Positions 1-10,592 of a stretch of 64,000 bases of DNA are shown here, in pieces. The notes beneath the pieces were generated by a model. The model did no database searches. It was not told the DNA's origin and saw only the letters and a program-made list of their open reading frames with translations. The position numbers and the translations under genes are program-made. How positions within the stretch are numbered: position 1 is the stretch's first letter; every line of letters begins with the position of its first letter. The stretch is from Hyposmocoma kahamanoa (taxonomy: Eukaryota; Arthropoda; Insecta; Lepidoptera; Cosmopterigidae), in the NCBI RefSeq assembly GCF_003589595.1, contig NW_020653200.1, positions 6,614,541 to 6,678,540 on the forward strand, read 5' to 3'.

Positions 1-1498
1 TTGCCGACGAGGACATCATTCTTCAAGAACGACAAGACGATCCATCTACTTCGGTGCGGGGAATTTCACTGCGCACGGGTATGCCTAAGTCTACGGTTCA
101 TTCTGTGCTTCAAAGACATGGATACTACCCGTTTCATATTCAACGTGTGCAAACGCTAATGGACGGAGATTACGAACAAAGAATGATTTTTTGTCGTCGC
201 ATGCTTCAAATGCATCAAGAAGATCCATTGTTCTTCAACAAAATACTTTGGACCGACGAATCGGCGTGTCGAAAAGATGGATTTTTTAATATGCACAACT
301 TGCACAACTGGCAACTGGCAAACCCACATGAAGCCAGAGAAGATCGGTCCCAGTACCAATTTAAAATCAATTTATGGACGGTGATTTTCAAGGGGGAAAT
401 CATAGGACCCGTGGAACTGCCGCAAGTTTTAAATGGGGCAAGATATTTAGAATTTCTTAGAGAAACTTTGCCCCCGCTGCTTGCCGATGTTAATGAGGAC
501 ATACGCCAGAAGATGTGGTTGCAAAATGACGGCTGTCCGGCACATTATGCAGTAGAAGTAAGAAACCATTTGAATGCAGTCTTTCCAGGAAGATGGATCG
601 GAAGACTTGGACCAATATTATGGCCACCAAGGTCACCTGACCTCAATCCCTTAGATTTCTTTTATTGGGGTTGTTTAAAAGATAAAATTTATGCCAAACC
701 AATAAGAAATGATGAAGAACTGCGAGCCAGAAAAACGCAGCTTCGCGCGAAATCACGCAAATGAATCTAAGAAGGCTTCGAACGCAATTTTTAAGACGTT
801 GTCGATTATGTATTCGAGCTAGAGGCAGGCAATTCGAACATTTGCTGTAATTTTTTTTTATTAAAAATATTAACTGTATTTTTTGTTTTATTTTAGTAAT
901 GTACCGTACCTGTACCTTATACTGCTTTTTTTCACACCGGCAATAAATATTGAGTATCAATATGCTAACAAAAACATAACTGAAAGGTTTTACACATTAA
1001 GTCGAAAGTTCACTTTCTTTCTGACTTTGTATAAAAGTAGCATTTTTTGGTTTTTTGTAATGAGAATCCACAAGTGTTTTTTTTTTTTAAATCAGCAATA
1101 AACAGACATGTTTTTAAAAAGGTTAAATAAAACAGACCCATACATTTTCTTTACACCACTTTAGGTTAACATAAAAGGTCAAGAAATAAAAAACTGGGAA
1201 AAAAAGTTTGACGACCTTTTTAATATTTTTTGCGGCTTTTCTTAGGAACCTATCATTTACTATTATGTTGAACCACTATTCAAAAATAATTACAGCTGGA
1301 AAAAAAATCCCTAAATTAGTTTTTTATGTAAATTAAAATGAAAATCTGATGCAGGTTAGAGATTTTTTTAAATTATACTAAATACTACATAACTTGAGAA
1401 CCACTGATTTTTGCGGAACATACTTTATGTTGTTTAGGTAGGCCTCGAACTAGGCTATCACTCCACGCAGTTTGTCGTGCTACTTACTGGACACCCTG
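1..1498 (+). mobile_element. Tc1/mariner-superfamily element (DD36D), left end outside window
   Basis: The window opens inside this element. It carries the transposase relic at 3-850, then about 650 bp of AT-rich non-coding DNA, and ends in GGACACCCTG followed by TATA at 1499-1502. That end is the inverse of CAGGGTGTCC preceded by TA at 12188, the end of the second copy, so these ten bases plus a following GTAA are read as the terminal inverted repeat and TA as the target duplication. The left end is not visible. Confidence 0.75.
3..850 (+). pseudogene. Tc1/mariner-like transposase, frameshifted
   Basis: Open from base 3 with no visible start, so the N-terminus is cut by the window edge. It reads through a helix-turn-helix region (STSVRGISLRTGMPKSTVHS) into a DDE core. 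The catalytic Asp residues sit in LWTDES, WLQNDGCPAHY and PPRSPDLNPLDFFYWG, with 36 residues between the second and third by my count. A one-base frameshift near 730-736 moves the tail into another frame, which continues as ITQMNLRRLRTQF and ends FEHLL-stop at 848-850. The annotated frame instead stops at 764. Known for the family: cut-and-paste transposition at TA. The frameshift makes this copy probably inactive. Confidence 0.85.
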
Positions 1499-1502
1499 TA
1501 TA

Positions 1503-4475
1503 ACGACGTAAAAGGACGATGGACAACTTGTATTTTTGTGGGTGGGTAGATTGAATTTAATTTGTCTCGTATCAGACAGAATGCGAGAAAATCTTTAGTG
1601 TTTTTTGAAGTAGCTATACTACCTATTCGTTGAGGCACGGAACTGGTTCAAGTGGTTCAATTTTTACTAAAATAGATGCCACCACAATATTACCTTATGC
1701 AGATCAGGGAAAAATTACTAACTTTACGATAATGATAAGATTAGCGGTTATCGCACTTGGTGCAAACTCAGAGTACCGACTTGAAATATTGCTTCAGTTA
1801 TTAATCTTGCTGAAGTAAGCTTGTTAAATTTTTATTTAGGTCTGACTCAATAAAATTCATCTTCATGACAAAAAAGTGCTAGCAAGTAAAATATTCATAT
1901 GAAGCTGAATCCAAGAAATCGATTACTTACTGTGTATATTTCCAAGGATGGTGTAGATAACAGCGGTCAAAGAATGTCGGTAATCGTTTATCGATCTCAT
2001 CACAGTAAAAAAATGTGATTGTTTTAAAATGTAACAATTCCCATTAAAAAATATGTTTTCGTATTTTCTTTTTTCTTTTGAACTCAAAACGAGTATAAAA
2101 AAAATTGTAGATTGTTTTAGTTGGTTAAATTTGTTACGTGTTATATTAAAAAGGTCTAAGTACCCATTAAAATATCACACACACATTTTGTGCATTGCAT
2201 TGAGAATTTGCATACTAGTGGTAATTCATTGTTAACGCAACGTCGTTGTGTGCGATAAAACTTTCGGAAAAGGAGATGAAGGAGTTTGCTAGTCTTCATA
2301 TCTATACTTCAAGCCGTAGACAGACACACATCTTCGCCTCATCAGTATACATCGATGCTTTCAAACAAGTTCGTCAGTTAAGGGTACATTTGACCTGACC
2401 TTTCTTCAGAATGTTCTCAATTTGGTAATGGTAAGGTCGCCTTGGTCTGTCCTTATCAATTTGCCCGCTTGCACTTGCCTTATAAATACGTTTCATTTTG
2501 GTTTCGGATGTATATTTTTATTCTTAAGGGATACATTTCTGAGATATGCAAATAACATAAATATAGGATCTAGGAATATCTATCAATTAAACCCTTACCA
2601 ATTTAAATTGAGCACTGTTTGTACCTCAAGTTTGCAATGTTCTATGAGCTAAATGGCCCGCTTTAACATAGTTGTTTTTATTAATTTAGATTCTTAAAGT
2701 ATTGAATTTTTCATTCCTTTAAAGTCTTTATAAATGATTTAGAAATATTTTTGAAAATTCCAATAATCAGTCTACATCTCTAGAACGAAACAATTAGTAA
2801 ACAGGGTATTTGACTCATAATTTATTCTGCTGCTTCAATCAACTCATGAACATGCAGAAAATAAATTAAAAGAAGAAAAAAATGAAAATTTCTAACTACT
2901 ACCATATTAATGGTTTAAGTCAGTGGTTCCGAAAGCTCTGTCTTTGTTTACCAAAAGACGATTAGTATGTTGTTAAAATATTTTCTTGTTGTGATAAATA
3001 TTTTATTTGGACATTGCTCGTGACCCAACATCCCCAACACTAATCGATAGTACGATCAATGCTTGACTACACTTAGATAATAGCAATATCTCTTGCTTCT
3101 ATGTCGTTCTCGCGCAAGTCGTGCCCTATTGTGCTAGCGCTAACCCTACAGCTGTATGTTCGTCAATAAATAAATAGAGATAATTGGCTATCTCTTTATA
3201 TTATTTGTTTATTAGTTACATTTTCTTAAAATTATTGTAGTTGTCTGCATTAGCGAATTGAGATATTACTTTATTCTGCTTACCGATGCGATTGTTTCAA
3301 TAACTTGGTATTTTGCTATTTGGACGTCAGTGTGCTATGCGATAATTAATAAATATTGATATGTATTTATTTCAATATGTTTTTGGTGATTTTCATGAAT
3401 GAGCCATGACTAGAATCAAGAGTCTTAAATAAAAACATTTCAAGATCACTTGTTTAGTACGAGGGCTTGTAGTCCACAGAATATAGCTTTTCTTTAGCAA
3501 AGCTAAGGCTTATCACCATTCGATTGTTTAAAACGACCTGAGCTGTAATATGGTTTCGTTTATAGCAATTCGTAATGTAACGTAATCCATTAACGTATTT
3601 TATTTTACGTATTATGCGTTTATGCCTACTGCTGTTAGTAGCCTCCTTATCTGTTATATCCTGCGCGCATATAGCGACATTATTACAGACTTTGAATTGA
3701 AGGAACAATTTCGATATTGGAAGTTGAATTTTAATGCGAAATATTAAATGTGTGTGACCTCCATCTCATCTCGTGGAAAGTGACGATAAAGCCTTGAAAA
3801 GGCAAAAGATTTTATCGTTCAGGGAATAAGTCTGCAGGCAGGGAATTCCACTCCATAGTCGTTCGCCATATAAATGTGGAAGCGTAACGCTTTGTGCGAA
3901 TCCTTGGAATATCCACAATACCAATATTTTATTATTGTATGTGTGGGTGTGACTTTATTATCTGAGCAAAAATTACATTGCCAAGTTCATGTTTCTAATA
4001 CTTATTCTTAATGTTAGTTTGTATCAGTGGTTTTTGAAAAAAGAAATAAAAATTATAAAGTAAAAGAATTATGTTTAGGGTTTGTTTGACCTAACCGCCT
4101 AAGTTAAACAATGTAACTCAGGAGTTGTGTCTATACATGATGTATGTATACTTTTATGCGTATTACATTACATTCAATTAATCATACAATATACAAGGAT
4201 AGAAGTTTTGTGACTTGAAAATCTTGTGTTTATTTATTTACTTAACACACACAAAACACTAGCACAATAACAGTTCACAAACCATGTACAACAAATACTT
4301 AATATTAATTTAATACTACAACACTTTAGCTTGGAACAGAAGACAATTGTGCACAACATTGAAATGAAACAGATTTAGTTAAATATTCTATTTAAAAGTG
4401 AAAATGCACAATTATAAAATTAAAAAGTTTGAGCAAACCATTAATTAAAATTGAAAAAAAATAAAATGAACGCAC
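1503..4475. other. AT-rich stretch without recognisable genes
   Basis: Only short ORFs without recognisable domains are present, on either strand. It is probably intronic sequence of the Unr gene, whose upstream exons were not found here, or intergenic DNA. The only structure I recognise is a possible dispersed repeat at about 3741-3935. Confidence 0.5.
3741..3935. repeat. Possible lepidopteran interspersed repeat fragment
   Basis: More GC-rich than its surroundings, with wording such as GGGAATTCCACTCC and GCGTAACGCTTTGTGCGAAT. This resembles repeat fragments dispersed through moth genomes and partly resembles 26575-26850. No ends or target duplication can be seen. Confidence 0.3.
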
Positions 4476-4773
4476 CTAGTTTTGAGACGTCATGGACGCT
4501 ATTGAAGACGCTAATGATTTTAAAGATTGGTGGAATATATCTACCTCGTTGCTAATCTTATTATAATTCCTGCACATGCGACACGTTGTACGTTGCTAGT
4601 GGCACATAAAAAAGTTTTTGCGTGCGGTATCTTCCAACCATAATCGCAACCCGATCTAGCAATTCACTAGCATCCCACACAGAGTTAACCAATTTATATA
4701 GCACGGCAAAGCTGTGCGAAGAGCGTCTACTCTCTAAGGTGTCGATTTTAAAATACCTTAACCTATCTTCGTA
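4476..4773 (-). pseudogene. Non-LTR retrotransposon polyprotein, C-terminal fragment
   Basis: The minus strand reads YEDRLRYFKIDTLESRR, then FAVLYKLVNSVWDASELLDR, then RYRTQKLFYVPLA. This is the pattern found after the reverse-transcriptase domain in jockey/CR1-type polyproteins. A one-base frameshift near 4573 puts the tail (NYNKISNEVDIFHQSLKSLA) in another frame, ending at a TAG at 4476-4478. The upstream side is interrupted by the Tc1 insertion. The bases beyond it (6317-6335, minus) continue as RRLSS in a compatible frame, which suggests the Tc1 landed in this older LINE. The remaining upstream part of the LINE is not recognisable. Confidence 0.65.
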
Positions 4774-6316
4774 CACACATCAAAAAAAGTTTGCGATCAC
4801 TTCGAAAAACTGAAATCTTTTTTGTTACTGTAGATTATATTATGATTTTTTCTTCTTTTTAGATTCTTTATTTAAAAATAAATTAGAACATAAAACAATG
4901 ACCCCGTTCAATTGTTTTTTCATATAAAAAGGCTTTCAGTCCTAGCTTACGCTCATTCAGAAATCTGATATAGTCAATTATAAGCGATTCAAGATATTTT
5001 TCGCGGAAAGTTGTGATTGAAAAAATGCCAAGAGGATTATCAGAGGTTTTACGAGCTAGAATAGTAACTTTGAGGGAAGAAGGATACACGACGAGAGTAA
5101 TAGCACGCAGACTTGCTATATCCCAATCCTGTGTCGTGGCTACGTTGCAGAGGTATCACGGAATGGGGAATTTAGCTGACCGACCCCGCAGCGGTCGCCC
5201 AGCTGTTTTGACAGCTGCCCAAAAGCGCTATATTAGATTGCTGGCAGCCCGTGATCCAACAATCAACGCCACTAAAATAAAAGCAGAAGTCAGGGCCGCC
5301 TCTGGGCTTGAAGTTAGCACGCAGACCGTTCGCAATTGCTTGCACCAGGCTGGATTACGAGCACGGAGGTCTTGGCGAGCTCCGCTCAATTCCCGGCAAC
5401 GTCAACAACGAAGATTGCAGTGGGCTAGACTTCGGCAAAATGAAGAAGGTGAGGACGAAAACATTTGGCAAAACTGTCTCTTCGTTGACGAATCCCGAAT
5501 CAGCACTCATCCAGATAACCGACGTGTCCGTGTCTGGAGAAGACCAGGCGACCGTGAAAGACAAAGAACTGCCACTGGAACAGTTCAGCAATGCGGAAAA
5601 TCGGTGTCCTTTTGGGGTGGCATTATGATTGGAGCTAGAACGCCTTTGATCCCGTATCGGGGCTTCATGACAGCAGACATGTACAAAACAGTTGCTATTG
5701 ATGATATCGTCAGACCATTCCGAGTAAACCATGGGCACCAATTTGTACCGGTCGATGATAATGCGCCCGCACATCGAGCTCAACGAGTCAATGCTGCTCT
5801 TCAAGAATACGATATCACACGATTAGACTGGCCTGCCGGCTAGCCCGACTTAAACCCAATAGAGCACGCGTGGGATGCTCTTAAACGAGCAGTATGGAAC
5901 CGTGAGCCACGTCCCCAGACAGTTCCAGAGCTCAGGGAAGCCGCTATTGAAGAATGGGATAGGTTACCCCAGGAAATGCTGGATAACTTGATCCTCAGCA
6001 TGCCCAGGAGGATCTTCGCATGTATTCGAGCCAGGGGAGGAGTTATTTTATATTGAATTCACACCTTTTAATAATAAATTGTTGTTTAAGTTTAATTAAA
6101 CAGTCTTTTTCTTTCTATGAAATTTCTATCACTATTACATTATGATTAATGGCTCAATTTTTTAAAATAAATAATAAAAAATAGTTTTATATTTTAATTT
6201 CAAACAGGGTATTGCTATTTAAAGAAAGCATACAGCATAGATTTTTTCTTGATAAAGTTAAATTTGAAGAATTATAGGAGCTTATGCTATTGATCGCAAA
6301 CTTTTTTTGATGTGTG
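4774..6316 (+). mobile_element. Tc1 family DNA transposon, complete ends
   Basis: The element is 1543 bp with perfect 26-bp terminal inverted repeats (4774-4799 and 6291-6316) starting CACACATCAAAAAAAG. A TA target duplication sits on each side (4772-4773 and 6317-6318). It contains one transposase gene on the + strand (5025-6056). It lies about 100 bp upstream of an Unr exon, in the intron, and inside a LINE remnant. The terminal CACACATCAAAA is shared with the second Tc1 at 19212-20757, so the two belong to related lineages. Confidence 0.93.
5025..6056 (+). pseudogene. Tc1 transposase with a single in-frame TAG
   Basis: About 343 codons, the usual Tc1 length. The start MPRGLSEVL at 5025 is preferred, although an upstream ATG at 5013 is in frame. 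A paired-type helix-turn-helix N-terminus (TTRVIARRLAISQSCV) precedes a GRPAVLT hinge. The catalytic core has Asp in LFVDES, Asp in VDDNAPAH, and Glu in PDLNPIEH, with 34 residues between the last two, i.e. DD34E. The only visible lesion is the TAG at 5841-5843, where most relatives carry Ser in the SPDLNP box. Downstream of it the frame stays open to the TGA at 6054-6056. This suggests a recent insertion, or a copy still mobilised in trans. Confidence 0.9.
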
Positions 6317-6417
6317 TATGATGAAAGCCTACGTATGTTATTAATGTTAATGTTATAACATGTCAAGTGAAAGTCAAAGTTTGGGAAAATAATCTGGCTT
6401 TGTATATTGTTCCACAG

Positions 6418-6635
6418 TAATCTGGAAGGCGTAGCTGACTCATTAGAACTGGGCACAGAGGTGGAATATTCCTTGGGACGCGTAAACGGGTCGGGCGGCG
6501 GGTGCGCCAGCGCCGAATTCGTTCGCGCTTTACCGCGCGGCACCATCTCCATCGCTAAACCGCTTGAGCCTACCCTCAACGGTACTGTTACTCGCACACT
6601 ACGCGCCCTCAATCCGGATCAAGCACAATATTCAG
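6418..6635 (+). CDS. Unr: Unr/CSDE1, exon in the C-terminal region (fourth from last)
   Basis: Internal exon following TTCCACAG, ending at CAG before GTGCTT. It encodes NLEGVADSLELGTEVEYSL and later GTVTRTLRALNPDQAQYSG. This matches the second half of a cold-shock domain and the linker before the last cold-shock domains in CSDE1/Unr, where the equivalent text is LELGDMVEYSL and IRPLRSVDP. Unr is a cytoplasmic RNA-binding protein that controls mRNA translation and stability; in Drosophila it acts with Sxl on msl-2 mRNA in dosage compensation. The exon enters with two codon bases supplied upstream and leaves in phase 1. Upstream exons are outside the window. Confidence 0.9.
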
Positions 6636-6785
6636 GTGCTTTGGGTATATTATTGACCCATCATATTCTTTATTCCATTATTATTTTATTTTTATTTATA
6701 CACGTACATAATGCAACGTAAATAAAGCAAAATCTCAGTAAAATATCCTATATACTTGACACTGCTACTTACTCTTCTCGTACAG

Positions 6786-6962
6786 GTCTGATTCAAGTGG
6801 AAGGTGGCACTTCGTACGAGTTCGGCATCATGGGTCTTGCTTGCAAGCGAGAGATTCTACAGGTCGGGGACCCCGTCACCTTCCAAGCGGACGTGGAAGG
6901 GCGCGCAACCAACATTGTGCCAATCCGGAAGAAGCGACGTGCTGTAGTAGACGCTATTAAAG
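6786..6962 (+). CDS. Unr: Unr/CSDE1, exon third from last
   Basis: The acceptor is TCGTACAG at 6785 and the donor is AAAG followed by GTGACT. The exon is 177 bp, phase 1 at both ends, and joins in frame to the previous exon. It encodes a non-canonical cold-shock-like domain (YEFGIMGLACKREILQVGD, VTFQADVEGRATNIVPIRKK) and starts the final cold-shock domain (RRAVVDAIKG). Relative order and spacing match CSDE1. The preceding intron is only 150 bp. Confidence 0.92.
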
Positions 6963-7591
6963 GTGACTCTACGTCTAGTGTTTGTCAGTCCAGCGCATAT
7001 TATTCCTTGTAGGGAACATTATGAAGTTAATTATCGATTGTGATACGAAAGTAATGTCGCTATTGTATTTTGCTACTGTATTGAATAGTTTGTTCTTCAG
7101 TTCTAATCGCACGTTTCCATTACCCAAACAGCAAAGCCCTAACTGAAACTGATTAGAATTGTACACCTTGAAAAAGTACACTGCGTACTCTAATATCAAC
7201 TAGTCTTGCGTGGTGTCTTTAGTCAAACACAAGTTTGTATATTTCTAAGTTTGTCTCCTATACAAACTTCATGACTTAATTTAATACAAGAAGAACAATT
7301 AACAAGTTTGTGAAACTAGTTCTCAGTTCGATTACTTTTGCATTCCCACGATTAGTAATTTTGTTCATTGAGCATTTGCATCATTAACTATAAAAAAAGC
7401 ACTAAACATTGAAGATTACTGAAAATGTGCATGAAACTCGAGAAGATAACCGCGACTGCTGAAATTACTGGTGTACTGTACTTGTTCTGACAAATTTGCC
7501 TCCCAGTATGAGTTTCAAAATGGAATTGCTGTGATCCGCAACATTGGCTCAATGCGAGTTTAGAGTAATCTGAGTACTTATATGCGAGTAA

Positions 7592-7603
7592 ATATATATA
7601 TAA

Positions 7604-7661
<58 letters not shown>
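7592..7661. repeat. (TA)n microsatellite in Unr intron
   Basis: About 70 bp of almost pure TA dinucleotides broken by ACA and TG interruptions. It lies about 70 bp upstream of the next Unr exon's acceptor. Confidence 0.95.
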
Positions 7662-7664
<3 letters not shown>

Positions 7665-7730
7665 TAAGCCCGTTACACTAAGTACCAAGTACCAAGTATT
7701 CATTAATCATTTAATATTCATTGTCCATAG

Positions 7731-7902
7731 GTGGATTTGGATTCTTGTCACTGGAGGGTGAGGAAACTCGGCGTCTCTTCTTTCACATGTCTGAGGTACG
7801 CGGCAACCCGTCTGACCTCCAGCCCGGCGACACGGTTGAGTTCGTGATGCTCACTAACCCTAGAAACGGGAAAAGCTCTGCCTGCAATGTCGTCAAAGTC
7901 AG
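7731..7902 (+). CDS. Unr: Unr/CSDE1, penultimate exon: last cold-shock domain
   Basis: The acceptor is TTGTCCATAG at 7730; the donor is CAG before GTGCGT. The exon is 172 bp, enters in phase 1 and leaves in phase 2. It encodes the RNP1-like GGFGFLSL, the RNP2-like RRLFFHMSEV, and the closing strands LQPGDTVEFVMLTNPRNGK and SACNVVKVR, a complete OB-fold core of a cold-shock domain that binds single-stranded RNA. The same ending (TGKCSACNV) is typical of the last domain of CSDE1. Confidence 0.94.
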
Positions 7903-8571
7903 GTGCGTATCAATTATAAAGCAAACTAAAAGTAATCTGAACAAAAATTGCGATTTGCTGTTTATACACCCACTCGCAATGTAACTTATAAATTTTTAGT
8001 AAACTTATTCAACGTTGACAAATGAGGATTTCTTCATTAAACAAGTTAATAATGCCTAACGACTGTAATTAACGAAAGTACATTTTCGGTACTACAAGTA
8101 CAATGGTTGTCACTTATAGTGGTACTATGACACTAATTTTAATGAACACTTCCCAATATTACAGAAATATATTTATGTACAATTCAACTAATGCACGTCC
8201 TTAACGTAACTATGGGCATTTGGATGATTCTAAAATTCAAGTACATAATGTTTAAAATGTGTACAAATGAAAATGTAATTCTTGAAAACTAGAAAGATTT
8301 GGTCACGCATCTTTAGAAAAACCATACTATTACACAATATGTATTTGAAATGACGTATTTCTTATTTTCGATTATACATAGTAATGTTTGCGTAAAACTA
8401 GAAAGGCTTGGTCACGCGTCTTTAGAAAAACTATACTATTATCACAATTCGCCATAAATTGAGGCTGCCCGCCCAAAAATAGTGCGACACACATTCTGTT
8501 TTTTTCCACAATATTGCTTTGGTTATTATTTAATGTAATATTGTATTGTAGGAAAAAAATTATGTGCCTTA

Positions 8572-9666
8572 TAGTGGTTTTCCACCGACAAGGCGAGACG
8601 AGGATTGAAATTTGTATGGCAAAATTTCAATTATCTCCTAGAACGTGCTTCGGTGAAAATTATCTCGATAGACCAGGATGAGTGAGGCGGAAATTGAAAT
8701 ATTTGTGGATGTAATATTTAACCGCGTAGGCAGCAATATGCCTACATAGAGTATTACTAGTGATACTCTGCAGCGGAAACGTGATTCATTTATTAAGATT
8801 ATTTGTGAAATAACTCGACTACTTTTGTTATGATTATGAATACAAAGATCAAACACACAGAAAAACTTGACCCTGTGGGACTTGAACCCACGTCCGTGCT
8901 GCACCGTAAGGTTGCGGTGATCAGGTTATTCAAAAATCTCTCACAATATGTCATTAGCGGCGATGAATGTCGGAACTCAGTACAAAGCTCTATAACAAAA
9001 ACACATTGCAGAATTTCGACGACTCAGTAACTGGACCCGTGACTCAAATGATTAGAACAATGCTATAGTGCATCATGGACGTGGTTTCAAGTCCCGGGCC
9101 GACGAAAGTTTTTCTGTGTTATCGATCTTTGTATTGGTAATCATAACATGATTTATTTTTTTCGGAATAGTATCTTATTACATAGTCGAGTTTTGTTCGC
9201 AAGTTTTCAATAGCTTTAATTTAGAAAATAAATTGTGTCCGCAGTTACAATAATTTATGTAGATAACACTAAAGATTTATCTCACTTGCGCTGCAGCAAA
9301 AAGACAATTAGTTGGACATAGCGTAGGTACCGATCACTTGTTATTATCAACAAAAAAGTTTTGAGAGTAGTTTAACTAAATAAAACTGACGTTGCCGCCC
9401 TAGCTAGCAAAATACACACAAAAATGGTGACAACTGGTGCTAGTATGATTACATTACAACTACATTGTGTATTCATATTTTTGAAAACGATATATGTTAC
9501 GACATATTACTGCCGCGTGTTTATCGAACTGAATAGCACTAAAGTGTCACTACTCTCACACGGCGCGGTCTCGCGCGCGATCGCGATGGCTCGCGCGAGT
9601 TTTTGGTGGAAATAGGCCGGCGAGATTTCTATTTTCGTCACGCCTCGCCTCGTCGGTATGAAACTA
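8572..9666. mobile_element. Non-autonomous DNA transposon in Unr intron
   Basis: Imperfect terminal inverted repeats of about 28 bp: the left end contains ACCGACAAGGCGAGACG and the inverted right end ACCGACGAGGCGAGGCG, both beginning TAGT. The interior has no coding capacity and holds the inverted tRNA-like arms at 8815-9192. The target duplication is unclear. It lies wholly between the last two Unr exons. Confidence 0.65.
8815..9192. repeat. Long inverted repeat with tRNA T-arm-like sequence
   Basis: Two arms (about 8815-8905 and 9068-9192) are inverse complements with mismatches and small indels. Both share AATACAAAGATC, ACACAGAAAAACTT, and a tRNA T-arm-like GGGACTTGAA followed by CCACGTCC. 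They look like two inverted copies of a SINE-like unit, or a foldback interior. Related wording (AATAATCATAACAAAACTAATGG) occurs near 16010. Confidence 0.6.
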
Positions 9667-9806
9667 CCTTTACACCATTTTTACCTCAATTATTTTTCAA
9701 TATTGTTTAAAATCTTTTAAGAAATTAGATGTAATATTATAATGTTTGCGGTTTGTTTTAACTACATATTATTAACAATGTATTTATATTTCGTCGTAAC
9801 TTGCAG

Positions 9807-9987
9807 CAGCAAAAGCACAACTGTTGTAAAGACTCGGGAGCGGCCAGAGAGGCTTCTGGCGCGGCTGCGGACCGCGTCACTAGAAGAATCGGGTGCACCT
9901 CGTGTGATCACCGTTCGCCCGCCTCGCGGCCCCGACGGAAGCCGCGGCTTTCGGCCTCGTCGACCCCTCACTGGTACTGTCATTTGA
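9807..9987 (+). CDS. Unr: Unr/CSDE1, last coding exon with SUZ-C-type tail
   Basis: The acceptor is TTGCAG at 9806, with a second in-frame CAG directly after it (a NAGNAG site). The exon completes the phase-2 codon and reads TTVVKTRERPERLLARLRTA, then SLEESGAPRVITVRPPRGPD, then GSRGFRPRRPLTGTVI and stops at TGA 9985-9987. The ERPERLLARL block and PRGPDGSRGF match the conserved CSDE1 C-terminus (RPDRLVNRLK, PRGPDNSMGF), the SUZ-C motif. The exon is strikingly GC-rich against its AT-rich introns. Confidence 0.93.
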
Positions 9988-10183
9988 TGTTTATTGTTGT
10001 CCAGACTAAAGCGAATTTTTTGTACTACCCTAACAGCGAACTAAATTGTCAGCAAAGGAAACCGAGTAGCTTTTATTGGAGTTGTTTTAAACATTAAAAA
10101 AAATTGTAAGTAAAGTCTGTTCCAATCCATTATGCCAGAAAAGTAAACAAACCGGTTTGGTTAAAATTCTAAAGTAATCATTC

Positions 10184-10189
10184 AATAAA
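10184..10189 (+). promoter_or_regulatory. Possible Unr polyadenylation signal AATAAA
   Basis: First canonical AATAAA noticed downstream of the Unr stop, about 200 bp on. A later site could be used instead. Confidence 0.3.
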
Positions 10190-10441
10190 TGGAATCAGTA
10201 ACACTTTCACGTATATTTTGAAGGTTTCGACTTGATATCTTTTAAACAAATCAATTCATTCGATTAATTAATCGATTTGTAGTTGGCAGTACAATTGGCC
10301 ATCACTAAACTGTCTATGGTCGGGTCAATGATCTGTTTGTATACTTTTCTGGTATATTGGATTGGAACACACTATAGAATTAAACTTAGTATCAGTAGAA
10401 CTCCTTGTGAAAGAGTACAAAGTACTACTTTGGACTACCAC

Positions 10442-10592
10442 CTTACCTATTTCTGCCGCCGAGCACTAATGTCAGCATTACTGCGTTCCGCTTTTGAACG
10501 GTAAGGGTGCTGATGAAATTACAGGCACATGGGACTTGTTAGCTTATATCTGATATGTAGGGTGATGGGCGCAGTGGCAGTGCCCTCATGTG
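10442..10592 (+). repeat. Interspersed repeat, copy 1 (inverse of 50022-50163)
   Basis: Contains TTACCTATTTCTGCCGCCGA, CACTAATG, TGCGTTCCG, GGGTGCTGATGAAATTACAG and GGCAGTGCCCTCA. The inverse complement of about 50022-50163 has the same blocks in the same order. It is a dispersed family without visible coding content. Confidence 0.65.

Noticed and set aside
9762..10097. Overlapping ORFs in other frames around the last Unr exon
   Set aside because: Shadows of a GC-rich exon; only the frame ending at 9987 matches the Unr tail.
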